Shown here piece by piece: positions 24,265-36,550 of a stretch of 64,000 bases of DNA. The stretch is taken from positions 124,001-188,000 of the forward strand of contig JACGCM010000172.1 in assembly GCA_014058105.1 (NCBI GenBank), in the 5' to 3' direction. Every line of letters starts with the position of its first letter. Within the stretch, counting starts at the first letter, position 1. Source of the stretch: Kingdonia uniflora (Eukaryota; Streptophyta; Magnoliopsida; Ranunculales; Circaeasteraceae). The notes below the pieces were generated by a model that was not told the DNA's origin, did not search any database, and saw only the letters and a list, made by a program, of their open reading frames with translations. The translations under genes and the position numbers were made by a program.

Positions 24265-25895
24265 CAATGGATACTATTTACTTACACATGATCCATTGAT
24301 CTCCTTATAAAACTGAAACCGGTATGCCCTCAAAATTCTAAAGGCACTAGCAATCTCCATAAGCTGCAAATATGAGCAGATACTAAAGAAAACATCCTTG
24401 AAGTATAGGGGAAAAGAAAGTGAAGCTGAAAGTTAAGGCACAAATATCAATATTTCAGTATCAAAGAGGAACTTACCATGTTCGATGACAAAGCTTCTGA
24501 AATCCCTCCAATGAAGATCTAGGACAAGGTTTGAGAAAAAAAATAGTCATGAAATTTCTTAGAGACAATCTGATCACAACCAATACTTTTTTAGTCGTAA
24601 AAAATCATATGTGATAAACAGACCCATGGACATTGGAAGTACATGTCTTAAGCTCTAAATTTCTTCAAAAAGAAAACATGTTTAGCAAAATGAAAAAATT
24701 ACAATGAACATATACATTCATGAATCCATCAATTTTTTATCTAGAAAGCCCATTTTATCTAACATGTAATCTAAAAACTACCAATCTAACGTAATAGTAT
24801 GTTTGCTCAATATCAACCTTGAACCCACCTCCCAGAATCGGCTCTCTCCTCCTAGAGGCTATGTACTCAATACCCATTGTGATACAATCATGATTTTAGA
24901 ATCTACGTTGAGGTAGTGAATGTCCCTTTCTTCCAACAGCATCGGAATGGGCGATCAACATCAAGATTTGAGAAACAATTAGTAAATGGAATTTAGACAC
25001 TAAAAAGTTAATGTTTTGGCACTCAACAAGTTAGCACCAAATTTCACTGCTCGATGTTTGGAAACATTGCCTGATATATCGCTGGTTCAATGGACTGAAA
25101 TTGTGGGAATATCAAAATATCAGCCTATACCTGATCAACTAGTCTTGAATTTTAGTTGGTGTTGTAGGTATATAAAAAATATTAACGGACACAATGGGTA
25201 GTGTAATAATTTCATACACACACACAGACTCGCCTTCTTAGCAAATCAGTCCGACATTTATGAAGCAAATTCTTAGCATAGCCTAGCCTATATGCATACC
25301 TTATGAGCTGAATTCTCTACGATGTTAGATATCTTATCAACTGCTGCCATTGATTTCTCTTGGACGCCATTCTGCATGAAAATAACAACTGCTATGATTT
25401 CTGATCATAACTTGGAGAAAGAAAAAAATCAAAGATTTCAACTTCAATAACAAAAGGCATATGGTAAAATCATTAAGATAAATGTAACCTAAGCACAAGA
25501 TCACGTATTTCGATGTCATAGAAGAAACCAAATCACCAAGTCTGTCAGAGAATAAGTAAATATGACTCACCATTACTTTAAGTATTACAGTTTCATCACA
25601 GATAACATCTCCAGATGACACCTGAGTTGGACTGCTACCATCTTCTACCATCCTATTGCTTGACGATGTTGTCATTTAAGAAGATCCAGGAGTAGAGTTG
25701 TCTGTGTTTTTCTTAGAGACATCATCAATAATTAAGGGAGTCTTAATTTCTTTCAAAGAGTCGATCTTCAAAAGTCCTTCAAAGCGGTCTTTTCACATTT
25801 AAAGTCCAAACCACTCATTATGAGTGTGAAGTGTTGCTCTCATTAGCTTCATTAGTAGTGGTTCATCGATACCAAGCCTTCTACCCATTGCAGCC
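24265..25895 (-). pseudogene. U2AF large-subunit-like RRM fragment
   Basis: Minus-strand exons with good splice sites read SNIVENSAHK (25370-25305), then IFIGGISEALSSNM (24525-24482), then LMEIASAFRILRAYRFQFYK (24362-24290). This is the start of an RRM with the RNP2-type motif IFIGGI, resembling RRM2 of plant U2AF65-like splicing factors. Upstream exon-like blocks (GRRLGIDEPLLMKLMRATLH near 25880; SSGDVICDETVILKVM ending 25572 at a GTGAGT donor) may be from the same gene or a neighbour. The RNP1 part is absent: the block stops after EINGSC and the next sequence is the KDM3 fragment. Confidence 0.6.
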
Positions 25896-25989
25896 TGCAC
25901 ACAAATAATTAAACTTGAAGTTTACCCTAAAGTTCACATGGTTCATCGATACTTTGATCTCACTTATAAACAAATAAAGATAGCTCAAG

Positions 25990-26192
25990 CATATTATGAT
26001 GATGATGAAATCTGACCTGAACACTTGCAAGCTTGATTTCACACACTTGGTTTAATCAAAGTTCTTCCAATCAAAGTTATGGTAGCATTTGAAGAACAGC
26101 ACTGCCCCAGCAGACCTTGTAAATTTTTTCAGATTCAACCTTGTCCTACAAAGCATAACCCCATGTTATAAAAACATCAGTTTACCTACAAA

Positions 26193-26240
<48 letters not shown>

Positions 26241-27030
26241 AGAGATAAACAATACCTGAAGTCTGACATATCTTGACATGACTCTGAATATTTCTCATCA
26301 ACCTTCTTGTTTTCTTTGTCACAATGCAAGTCTAGCAACTCTATCAACTTAGTCCTGCTGCAACCAAAACATAAAATTAAAAAAAATCACAAAAGAGAGA
26401 TTCAAACACACACACATACACAGATACCTAAGCTTGCTAGGGATACTTTTTATCATGACACTAGTCCTCCCATGAAGCTTACTCTCATCATTCTCAATGA
26501 ATTCAAAGGGAAAAGACTGTGCCTGTATCTGTCTGTGAGTATTTAGTTTCCTCCCCCTCCATCAAACCCTCTTTCACCACTATTTTAGCCCTCCTAATAA
26601 TCCCCTAACCATGACCATTAGTATTTATTTTTCTGATTTTGTCCATAAAAAAGCCCTCTTCTTCTCCCCCTACAACTCCCAAACTTCACCTTTTATTCTT
26701 ATCTCTCCCACTAGATACCCCAAAGGGCTTAGACCCCTTGTATGTCACCACATTATTCGTAGTAGTAGTTGTGGTGATACTGGATATAGTGCGAGATTAT
26801 AGGTCTGGTTGTGGTGGCGGCGGCGGTTGTAAGAAAAATAAGAATGACTTCATGATGGGGTAATGTAATGGTACAAAATGATGCTCAAATGGTTCATGAA
26901 CCACTGGTGAAGGTAAAGGTGAAGGTGAAGGTGGTGTTAAGGGTAGAGGAAAGTATGAAGGAGAAGAGAAGAAGAGACCGGTGTTGTATTTAAGAGAAAA
27001 GGAGAATGACCTAGCCTTGGCCTTCATTTT
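25990..27030 (-). pseudogene. MEI2-like RNA-binding protein fragment, copy B
   Basis: Minus-strand reading starts in a proline-rich segment (PLPLTPPSPSPLPSP near 26900), then FEFIENDESKLHGRTSVMIK with SIPSKLR (26510-26430), an exon with RTKLIELLDLHCDKENKKVD (26355-26260), and a decayed block near 26140-26030 that corresponds to the LGYAFVN region of copy A. GRTxVMIKxIPxK is the characteristic start of the MEI2 C-terminal RRM, found in plant mei2-like and terminal-ear proteins. The first two blocks remain better preserved than the last. It lies directly downstream of copy A in the same orientation. Confidence 0.7.
26197..26234 (+). repeat. (AC)n microsatellite
   Basis: About 18 AC units in the intron of MEI2-like copy B, between its second and third recognisable exons. 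Confidence 0.95.
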
Positions 27031-27870
27031 TTGGCTCTTTGTGACACCTGCTGGAAACGCACACGAAAGCGAGCAATCCAGTGCCGCCGGATAAAACATC
27101 ACAGCCAAAAACTCATCAGTGTCACACCTGAAATAAGAGTTCTCATAGTAACTTACTAGTCCATGTTTACCCTACAAAAAGTACAAAAATACATGTAAAA
27201 CAAAAGTCAAGAGTTTGATACTTTGATCTCAATTCAAGATAAGACCTATTAACTCAAAAAATTTGTACTTATAAACAAAGAAAGATAACTCAAATATTAA
27301 TAAGAACACATGATGATGATGATGATGATGATGATGAAATCTGACCTGAACTCTAGCAAGCTTCATTTCACACACTTTTCTCGAATCAAAGCTCTTCCAA
27401 CCAAAGTTTTCAAAGCATCTGAAGAGCCTCACTGCCCCAATAGACCTTGTGATGTTCACAAAGGCATACCCCAGATTCAACCCAGTCCTGCAAACCCAAA
27501 GGCCAAAAGTATAACCCCATGTTATCAAACCATCATTTTACCTACAAATCCCACAAAGAGAGAGATATATAGATTAACATTACCTAAAGTTTATAGGCAA
27601 GAACACAAAATAAAACTTATACATATCTTATTAACATGATTCTAATCATAAATATTGCTCATCAACCCTCTTGTTTTAATTGCCACAATGGATTTCTAGC
27701 AACTATATCAGTTTAGTCCTGCTGTAACCAACAAAAACACACACAATTAACTCAAAAACAACCAAAACAATCACAAAAGAGAGTGGGAGAGATACCTAAG
27801 CTTGGTAGGAATGTTTTTTGATCATGGCGTTGGTCCTCCCATGAACCTTAGTTTCATCATCATACCTAAT
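27031..27870 (-). pseudogene. MEI2-like RNA-binding protein fragment, copy A
   Basis: Minus-strand exons: YDDETKVHGRTNAMIK (27866-27815, followed by a one-base A insertion that turns NIPTKLR out of frame), LLEIHCGN (27705), LGYAFVNITRSIGAVRLFRC with FGWKSFDSRKVCEMKLARVQ (27480-27345), and CDTDEFLAVMFYPAALDCSL (27128-27070). This order (GRTxxMIKxIP, then GYAFVN, then WxxFxSxKVCE, then CDTDEF near the C terminus) matches the MEI2-like C-terminal RRM family, nuclear RNA-binding proteins of meiosis and shoot development. Its first exon is fused directly to the CACTA 5' leader at about 27866. Stops occur at two codons of the second exon. Confidence 0.75.
27310..27336 (+). repeat. (ATG)n trinucleotide run
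   Basis: Nine ATG units in an intron of MEI2-like copy A. It makes spurious polymethionine and polyhistidine frames. Confidence 0.95.
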
Positions 27871-28236
27871 CGGTAAATCAACAAATCCAACGGCATCAAT
27901 TGAGATATAAAAAAATTAACTAACCCATTGTTGAGATCAACAAATTTAAAGAATACTTAAGTTTAATTTTTGGTTTTAGGGTTTCTGATCAAGGAATTTT
28001 GATTTTTGAGAAATATGAGAGTTTGGTCCACTGTTTACCAACTCTGACAAAGAAACCAAAATTATAACTTAAAACCACGCGGGAGAAGAAAAAAATATGA
28101 GGAAAAGCTAGAAAATAAAATTACCATGGACCCAGCTCTATTTGCCACGGATAAACTCTGTCTCATATAAACTACAGTAATTATCCGTGGCAAAAAAAAA
28201 AAAAGACTGTGGTAATTTTCCTATTTTGGTGTAGTG
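27867..28236 (-). promoter_or_regulatory. E2 5' terminal region and leader
   Basis: In reverse this reads CACTACACCAAAATAGGAAA, a T-rich stretch, GCCACGGATAATTACTG, then AGACAGAGTTTATCCGTGGC and the leader with CTCCCGCGTGGTTTT. It aligns with E3 41863-42260 almost from end to end. Leader similarity stops at GATTTACC-GATTA, where the MEI2-like exon begins. The promoter role is inferred from En/Spm. Confidence 0.7.
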
Positions 28237-30820
28237 TGCTCTTCAAGTTTTCAGAATTTGAGAAACCTTTTAATGATGAAGATGAAACATTCCTTATATT
28301 TTCTATCTCTAAATGCTAGCATTTATTGGGCCTCACACGAGCCATCCTCAGTTTTGGAACCGAAGCATCCCCTCCACAATCAATGTCAGACATCTTATAA
28401 CTTTTCGATAAAAACGCTTTCCCATCATTACTCTTTGCCTAATATTTTAATCTCTTTTTATCTCTTTTTCCCAAATCTCCCCATTATCTCCCGACACTCA
28501 TGATGACTTACACTTACACGCAATTGGGCTTTCCATGCTTTTGCAAAAGAGACAAAATCAAAAGCTACTTGTATTTTTTCCATTTTTGCTTCTTTTACTT
28601 ATAGAAGTGCTGAAGTCATTTTTGAAGCTCTAAAAATTTCAAAAATATTCAAATTCATTTTTCACAACAATTTTAAATAGTTTTCGCAACAATAGATGAC
28701 AGATTCAAACTACATTCCCATTTCATTTCTTTAGAAATTATTCGAACTCATATATTTACATGCATACCACCCCTACTTACATTCACTTCATTATCATCAT
28801 ACTCACATCACAATTCACTCACTTACATATAATTATACCTAAAACATCCCTAATATCCTGCCAAATTGCATCTAACCATTTCGCCTCCAGCAATCCTCAC
28901 ATCTTCCAGTTTAATTTCATCTTCAGCAATCAATCCCACGGTATCTTTTTGAGCTGCAAGTTCCACCATCACTTCCCAAAATAGCTCCTCATAGAAATGA
29001 TGTTCATACTCACGTTCCCTACTCATCTAATCTAAACCTTCAAATTGACACTCTCTCACTGGCAGTTCAGCATCATAGTCCAACAAGCCAAAAATATACT
29101 CCAATACTTAAGCTATCTTTATCGCCAACCACCCCTCTGCAGCATAATGAATTCTCTCAGATCTAGTCCACGCCATTTTTACTCTCTTCCACCTGTTTAA
29201 ATCTCCTTTTCCCTATTTATACATTTTCATTGCGAATCCCCCACAGTTTGTGATATTATCCTATTCTTTCATAAAAGAAAACCCTAGTATCCTGAGAAAG
29301 TTCTTTGAACATATCTTTCCCTATCAACCTCAAACAGCTCAGCATATTCCATATCGAGCTTATTATTTCTAAATCTAATTATCAGAACAACCTTACTCAG
29401 CTCGAATTTCCCATCCTAAACATTCTATAATTTGTTTTTTCTTCCCCAATAAATTGCAATCACCCAGTTCGATCATTCATTAGACATATTTTATGTTACA
29501 AACAAATTTTTACAGTTCCATTATTATGATCAGGTTGTAAGTTTGAATCTCATACATAACATTTTGTCTTATATTTGTAAATAGTTGAATCATTCATAGC
29601 TTAATTTTTAGAGTTATTCTATACATATACCAATGCAGAGTTTGGATAACAAATTTTATTCAGCTCAAATATCAATTATAGGTACCTTAAAGCTAACAAA
29701 TCTTTTAGGTGCTTTACAGATATCAAGTCTTTAAAATACTCTAAAATCTGGTACTTTACAGATAATAAGTTTTTTAAGTGCTTTACAGATGACAAGTCTT
29801 TCAGGCACTCCAAAACATTAAATCCTTTCATTCATATGACTTTTGTGATGTTTCACTTCAAGAATCCTCTGATGCAAAGCACGTATTAGAAGTTATCATA
29901 GGTCTTTTTACCTTCACCCCATCATACTGTGACTGGAAACTGAGTTTGGAGGAAGTCTGGGCCTGAAAGCAGAGGACTCAGTGCTCGAACCAACTCTTCA
30001 AATAGAAGGTCTTCTTAGTGCCAAGCAGCATTGAAGGTACAGAAGCAGACTTCTATTCTTTGTATCCCTTCTCCACTACTATCGTCGCCTCCTATAGAAC
30101 CACCACCTCTGCAGAGTTGGTAAAGATGAAGAGGGCCCGACCTTATAATCCAGTCCTACGTAGGACATCAGCACAACTGCTCTACAATTTCACCAAACCC
30201 CGTGTCTATAACCCCAACCTTGTCTTCTGCAAGGATGCAGAGACAAATCAAATGTTGTTCGCTTGTTAAGACAACGTGATGAAATCTCCACATACTGTAA
30301 AAATCTTCCTCAGCTTTAGCCGCTTCTTCTTCCGACAACCTTGATCCGACGGTGGAACGGGAACGATAATGGGAGTAGGTGTCTCTAGAGATTGATCTCT
30401 AAAGTATCTCAACTTCAACTTCAGCATCTCAACAAAAATCCTTTCTTCGTAAACCATTTTACGGGTTTTCACCATCATCAAAACTTTTATAAAATCTTGC
30501 AACAGGCAACAGATAAGCATACTTTGTCAAAATCTACCATACTGCTACTATTTACATAACCCCAATATTTAATATGCAGATTCGTTTCCCCAAGTGTTAT
30601 CATTCAATATAGACAAATCTTTCAAACCCTGACCGATGCGTACATCAATATTCCCATCAACATTAAATGTACAAACATCCCCATAACATGCACATTTTCA
30701 ATGCAGTAAAATCAACATTATTACTTCCTTTATTGCCAAACTTCAAACCCAAATGACCATATACCTACAAATTCCTTTCTCAACTAAAGCCACTCATGAC
30801 TTCAGTTGCGAGGAGGCGAT
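28237..30820. other. Continuation of the gypsy 3' region, no clear gene
   Basis: This is the right flank of E2 and so continues the DNA at 18321. Frames are short and broken. A minus-strand stretch at 30520-30270 (RIFVEMLKLKLRYFRDQSLE) and its upstream bases may be another remnant of the antisense coding region, but I do not recognise it. A purine-rich stretch GCGAGGAGGCGAT just before 30821 could be a polypurine tract. Confidence 0.4.
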
Positions 30821-32109
30821 TGTAGGGGCCTATCCCTCAATTTAACCACAAATCGAGTTATTCCAGTTCGAACTACCTCTATGTCAGACTCAGACATTCT
30901 GCACGTGACATCAGCAGTCAACATCGGCACCTACTCCATAAATTGATGAAGAACATGGGTTGAGCTGAAACAAAAATACATGAACAAGTTAAAATTACAT
31001 GTCTCTCACTAACTCAACAGTTACTCAGTCAGCCGCCATTAATCACATTGTTTAGAGAACGTACTTTAACACGATGGAGAACTGCGGAGAAGACCTATAT
31101 AAAGAAAATGTTTAATAAGTGACAAGGACCAGAAAAATGCATGAGAAATCATAAAAGAAACTACATTTTCTAGATTCTCAAAATATCAAAACTTCTTATT
31201 TACAAGATCTAGTATTTCTAAGTCGAGAGATCACTTATAATAAGATATCAACCTCAAGGATTAAAAGTTACTATTACAAAAACCCTCAACTTGAGGTTAT
31301 GATTTTTTACCTATTCAGAGGTTTTTGACGCTCAATTACATGTGCCATTTCTTATTTCATGTTAGTTTTTGTCAAAGGAACTTTTGTGTAAGAGAAAATT
31401 CCAAGCCATCTCGAGCTTATGGAATTAGGCCATTACAAAGACAATTTATGCAAGCCATCTACAAGAGAAGCAGTACCATCCATATTGTTACCAAAAGATA
31501 TTATACACATGTCCTTATAGAAAGTAAAAGAAAATCCCAAGTAGTAGCATATTCTCCAGTCTCGATAAGGGAAAGCTAAATAGAGTCAAGTCAAAGGTAT
31601 TTTGTTATCTAAGAAGGGATTGTGGTAGCATATTCCCCAGACTCGATCAAGAGAAGCTACCAGAACCAACTCGAAGGTGTATGACCATTCGAGAAGGTGT
31701 TAGGCTCATGTCTATAGATCTTGAACCTCTATAGTAACCATTATACTTGGTCAAATAGAGCTATTACACATGATCTGTGAAGTTCGCCCGCCACTCATTA
31801 AACTTGGAGATCAATTATTTTGTAACTGTCTACAGCCATTATAAATACAGGCAGAACATGTGTCAACAAAGGTTTTTTTTTTTTAGATATCATTCTAGAT
31901 TAAACGTATTAAATCTCTTATGCAATTGTAATAATCAAGCACATATTAGATTTATACCAAAAATTCTCCTCGAGGTCAGGATTTTTTTTCAGGTTTTATT
32001 ATGTTTTCGCATAAAATCTACTGTGCTCAAGCTTTGTTTACCAAATCACCATAACCTCATTACTAGAAGTATTGGCAAAGTTTCCCAATCAGAAAACTAG
32101 CCATTATAA
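30821..32109 (+). repeat. Ty3/gypsy LTR
   Basis: The segment starts TGTAGGGGCC after a purine-rich tract and ends directly before a primer-binding-site-like sequence. A TATA box is at about 31839. It sits between the 3' region of one gypsy copy and gag of the next in the same orientation, where an LTR is expected. Exact ends are estimates: I have no second copy in the window to align. Confidence 0.5.
31838..31848 (+). promoter_or_regulatory. Putative TATA box in the gypsy LTR
   Basis: ATTATAAATACAGG is a good plant TATA context, located about 270 bases before the LTR end, as in U3/R boundaries of plant gypsy LTRs. Confidence 0.45.
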
Positions 32110-32110
32110 T

Positions 32111-32128
32111 TGGCGTCATCTGTGGAAA
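32111..32128 (+). promoter_or_regulatory. Gypsy primer-binding site
   Basis: TGGCGTCATCTGTGGAAA closely follows the LTR end and resembles the TGGCGCCGTCTGTGGGAA sites of many plant gypsy elements. I do not assign the tRNA. Confidence 0.5.
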
Positions 32129-32199
32129 ACTATCTACATTTTTCTTTACCAAATCCCACTCCGAACAGCCGCTACCATGACCAGCATAAACCTTAGAAG

Positions 32200-34136
32200 T
32201 ACCTTTAGTTGGCATTTCACCATAAATATTTAATTTATGCAATATTATTATCAAGATTTAGAAGCAGATGGAGTCTTATAGGGTTTAGCGGCTCAAAGAT
32301 CTAAGAATTCTTGCTCAAGCCCTCTAAGTCGAAAAATACTATTGGAGGAAAGCCCTGAAACAACAAAGTCGAACCCATCAGAAAGAAATTAAAAGTCTAC
32401 GAAGGTGATAAGATCTATTTACTGTTCGACAAGGATCACCTCCTCAAGCCCTAAGTGATCATCGATCCAAAGTTTCCTAGAGAGAGAACATACCATGAGA
32501 AGAACGAAATAAAACTTCAAGATCTTGATCAAGGAATCCAGATATAGTGTCACAACATTTTGGCCTCACATCGTCAGCATCGACAACCCAGGGAAGTCGA
32601 CAAATACGTCACACCGCCTCCTTTGAGACAACCAGTTAGAGAATGGTTGGGCCTAGGAGGACAAGGAAATTTTGATCCACAGGTTGCAGTTGCACTAAAC
32701 ACTCTCCCACAATTCATTACCTTGGATGACTTGAACAATCGAATTCAGACCATACATCTTGCCAACCCTAGTCGAAGATCCGTTCTGGATAGGATCTAGA
32801 CAAATCTTATTTCCCCATACCTCGAAGTCATGCTAATTCCAGATAACTTTTATCTGCTAAAATTTTATTAATATGCAGGTCTCACCAACCCTCTCTCCCA
32901 AGTTTGTCACTGCAAAGCAGTGGTCGGCCTGTACTCCAAACTTGATCACATGTTATGTCGATTATTTAGCATGAGCCTCAAAAATTAGCCTCTCAAGTAT
33001 TTTCACACCATTCCTGAAGGATCAATAAGAAGTTTCTCCCAGTTACAGTAATTATTCAAATCTAACCATCACATACTAAAGAGTATAAGATAGCAATTAA
33101 TTCTTTGTTCTTTATCGAGCAAGGTGGAAAAGAAACTCTAGCAATCTTTTACAAATGTTTCTTGAATGAAATAAGGAAGATTGGAAATTCAGATCCAAAG
33201 ATTGTCATACCAGCATTCACTTTAGCATTCCATATCGATTCTAAAGTTTGAGAAAAACTTACACTTCACAAACCCAAAACAATCACCAAAATTATCGATA
33301 TAGTTAATAACTACATCGACCTTGAATAATCCAAGAAGGATAAGATGAAAAACTTATATGCTATTCATTCAAATGATGTATTTTCATCACCACACTCAAA
33401 ACCAACAAGAAATGTTCCTGTCAAACAACGTAGGCGTTTTAATGACAACATCATAAGAAAAGATGGGAAAAAATATAGACATATCCCTATCCTTCCTCCA
33501 ATGTTAACCACACTATCTGCCATCTTACCAATACTAAAGGGAGATGAGTTACTTTGAGAAGTACAAAAAAATTTAGACGTCCCGAATAAGACTTTATGCC
33601 AGTATCATAATGTCCATAACCATGAGAGTGACAACTGTTACTCTCTTATATACATTTTTCACCATATTGCCCTGGCACTGAGGCTCTACGAGTATATCAA
33701 AGTTTCTAAAGGCATAGCAATTACAATAAAAACTACCTCCAGTTTTCGAGCAACAAGATACTAAAACAGTCGAATCCATAGAGCTAGATAGACCAGGGTG
33801 AATTACTTTTATTGGTTCAAGGCCCTCATCAGAAGAGAAAGAAGCTCTCATACAACTATTAAAGAAAAATGTCAATGCCTTTGCATTGCCTTTTCAAGAA
33901 ATGCCCAAAATTGACCCTTCTATTACATGACATTGGATTAATCACTTCCCTGACAGCAAGTTCGTAGTATAGAAGCGTTGTAACTTAGCCCCCCAGCTCT
34001 GAGAAATAGTTAATAAAGAAATTAATAAGCTTCTTCAAGTTGGATTCATTCATGAAGCTAAATATCCTAAGTAGGTCTCAAACATTATCGCAGACCTGAA
34101 GAAGAATAGGAAAATTAGGGTCGGCATGGACTAACC
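32200..34136 (+). pseudogene. Ty3/gypsy gag-protease and start of reverse transcriptase
   Basis: Gag: a frame at 32560-32799, then the capsid core read across stops (YAGLTNPLSQVCHCKAVVGL near 32880, LCRLFSMSLKN near 32960, TIPEGSIRSFSQLQ near 33010). A protease-RT linker follows (NVNAFALPFQEMPKIDPSIT near 33880; LLQVGFIHEAKYPK near 34040; IIADLKKNRKIRVGMD near 34110), which is the typical approach to the RT palm. The protein stops at 34136 because the foldback element is inserted there and resumes at 37736. Many stops make it non-functional. Confidence 0.8.
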
Positions 34137-35394
34137 TGATGAGAACGTAATTATGACATTTTTAATATACCCGGACATGTATTTTAGTCGTCTATTATAT
34201 TTAATTTAAGTTACTTATGTGCATTTGTTTGATTGTAACTATTGGAGATGGATATTTGAAACCAAGCTCTTAAAGTCAAGTAAAAGAGCCTCCAGCAGTT
34301 CATAGCACAAAAGGTCAAAGACACAATATATTTGGTCTCAAGATTGAAGAAATATATACACAAATATTCTTGGAGAATAAGATGAAAGAATATATTGCAT
34401 TCAAGATCCTTGAAGATATTTTATATTAAAGATATATGCAAGAGTTTTCATGAAGAAAGATCTTTACCTCACTTAAGGGAATTATATACAAGAATCTTAG
34501 GATATTGGCTGTAAAATTAGAAGATATTATTGTGAAAATAATTTTTACAATTTAATGTATAGTTGCTAAATTTGGGTTCCATCTCATATAAAAGGAACTC
34601 TCCCCCCATTGTAATTGGGCATCTCATATTAATGTAAGTTTAGATGAAATAAAGTCTAAGTTTCAATTTAATTGTCTTCTTCTTCTCTTTTAGTTTAACT
34701 TTTGTTAATGTCCTTTTTAGTTGTTAATGCGATGAAGTCCGAGATGAGCGGTTAATCTCCTAGCGAAGGCTAGGATGAGGCATCTTCTTTAATGAGAAAT
34801 AGTTGATAATAATTAGGTTCTAATTAGTTTTCTCTTAGTATTTTATAATTGATAAGTTAGTGCATCATATCGAAGGCTTGACCAAAGCTTTCATTTGGTG
34901 TACAATAACTTTGGATACAAATAAGTGTTACTAACCGTAGACTTGATTTGGAGATCTAAACATGAGAAAATACTAGAGAACTTACTCAAGCCTAGCCATG
35001 GTTGAGTTGATAATTCTCTAAGACACTCTTCACCATCTCTTAAAAGCATAACCACTAAATGCTTGACCATAAATTTAGTGGTTTATTTTACAACATCGTA
35101 TGTGTCTTAACACGAACATATGAATGGTGGAGATATTTGGATCTAGTTATATATCGATTAGTGCCTTGAAAGGTAGAGGCTAAGTCTGAACCTTAGCCCT
35201 CTCATTCATTAAGTTTTATAATTTGTTTTTATTTATTCTTCTAAGATTTATCTCGTATAAAATTGTTATTCGGCCTAGAAAGTATTTATTTTCCCAAACC
35301 TCCTTGTGGATTCGATCCCACTCATCCGTGCAATAAATTAATAACCATACTTTGAGCGGGTATTTTGCTAGAGGCCACAATAAACCTCTTATCA
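34137..35394 (+). repeat. Left LTR of the foldback element
   Basis: Starts TGATGAG and ends CTTATCA, so it has short inverted ends and TG...CA termini. Length is 1258 bp. The primer-binding site follows after two bases. Confidence 0.8.
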
Positions 35395-35396
35395 AA

Positions 35397-35414
35397 TGGT
35401 ACCGTTGTCGGGGA
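35397..35414 (+). promoter_or_regulatory. Primer-binding site, tRNA-Asp type, left arm
   Basis: TGGTACCGTTGTCGGGGA is close to TGGCGCCGTTGCCGGGGA, the complement of the tRNA-Asp 3' end used by several plant gypsy lineages. Confidence 0.75.
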
Positions 35415-36530
35415 GGCATCATTAAAAATTATTCTCTCTAATACTAAATTTTTGTTGTTGATTTTCGTTGTTAATTCTTTTTAATACAGTGCCAATGATT
35501 TCTAAATTCTTTATTTCTAATATTCGTTGAAAAGTATAGTGGGCCGGTAATAGCATATAGTATTTTTATTATTATCGTTTTTCTTTCTGTTTGTCTAGTT
35601 TTATTTTTTTTAAAAAGAAGAAAAAAAAGGTATTCCTTTGAGTTTTTGGCGCTACAGTAGCGGTGAAGTCTCTCCCTAAATGTTTTACCATTTTTGATCA
35701 TCTATACTTCACACCTGGGAAATACGTTTACTACGAAAGTTATAGATAATTCATAACCCTTTTCGAATTGTTGTAGATCATATTTTTCTATTTAGTCGTT
35801 TGTGAGTTACACAGCCTTTAGAAAAAAAATTGTAAAAAAATAGTCTCCGTAAAGGAAAACAAGAGAAAAAGAATTAGTGAACTTGCGACAACAATATTAA
35901 TTCAATTTCCAAGTTTATTCCAGTCTATGATGTCTAGATTTTCAAATGCGCATATCTTTCAGCTCTGTTGAGAGAGAGCAATAAATAATATGATTTGGAA
36001 AGATATTTCAAAAAGGAAAAACATTAAATAAAAAAGTTTTCTAGAATTTAGCTTCCCTAATGCTCAAAACAAGTGATGAATGAACAGTTGCTTCCTTTAT
36101 GTAGACTATTTTTTTACTGTTTTTTTTCTTCAAAAGACTGTAACTCACAAACGACTAAATAGAAAAATATGATCTATAGCAATTCGGAAAGGGTCTTAAA
36201 TTATCTAAAATTTTGTAGGAAACGTATTTTCCAACTGTGAAGTATAGATGATCAAAAATGGTGAAACATTCAGGGATAGACTTCACAACTATTGTAGCGC
36301 CAAAAACTTGAAAGAATCCTTTTTTTTTCTTTTAAAAAAAATAAAACTAGAGAAACAAAAAGAGAAACGATAATAATAGAAATACTATATGCTATTACTA
36401 GCTCACTATACTTTTTAACGAATATTAGAAACAAAGATTTTAGAAATCATTGGCACGGTATTATAAAGACTTAACAAAGAAAATCAACAAAGAAAATTCG
36501 GTATTAGTGAGAATAATTTTCAACGATGCC

Positions 36531-36548
36531 TCCCCGACAATGGTGCCA
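36531..36548 (-). promoter_or_regulatory. Primer-binding site, tRNA-Asp type, right arm
   Basis: On the minus strand this reads TGGCACCATTGTCGGGGA, the inverted partner of the site at 35397, two bases from the right LTR. Confidence 0.75.
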
Positions 36549-36550
36549 TT

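Larger units (their letters stand above)
18322..28236 (-). mobile_element. CACTA element E2, non-autonomous, multi-gene cargo
   Basis: The left boundary is CACTACAACAATTTTACT at 18322. The right boundary is CCTATTTTGGTGTAGTG ending at 28236. Both are flanked by TGC (18319-18321 and 28237-28239), a perfect 3-bp target duplication as expected for CACTA elements. The right end is nearly identical in reverse to the left end of E3, so the element's 5' end is at 28236 and its sense strand is minus. No transposase is present. The interior is a series of host gene fragments, all in element sense: MEI2-like (two copies), U2AF-like, KDM3-like, PEX5. It interrupts the 3' part of the gypsy element. Confidence 0.9.

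Noticed and set aside
27229..27639. Frames with polymethionine or polyhistidine stretches on both strands
   Set aside because: They read through an intronic ATG microsatellite. Only the minus-strand RRM block inside is meaningful and is annotated as MEI2-like.
30018..30520. Frames on both strands at 30.0-30.5 kb
   Set aside because: No family recognised. They may be remnants of the gypsy antisense region but are too short to annotate.
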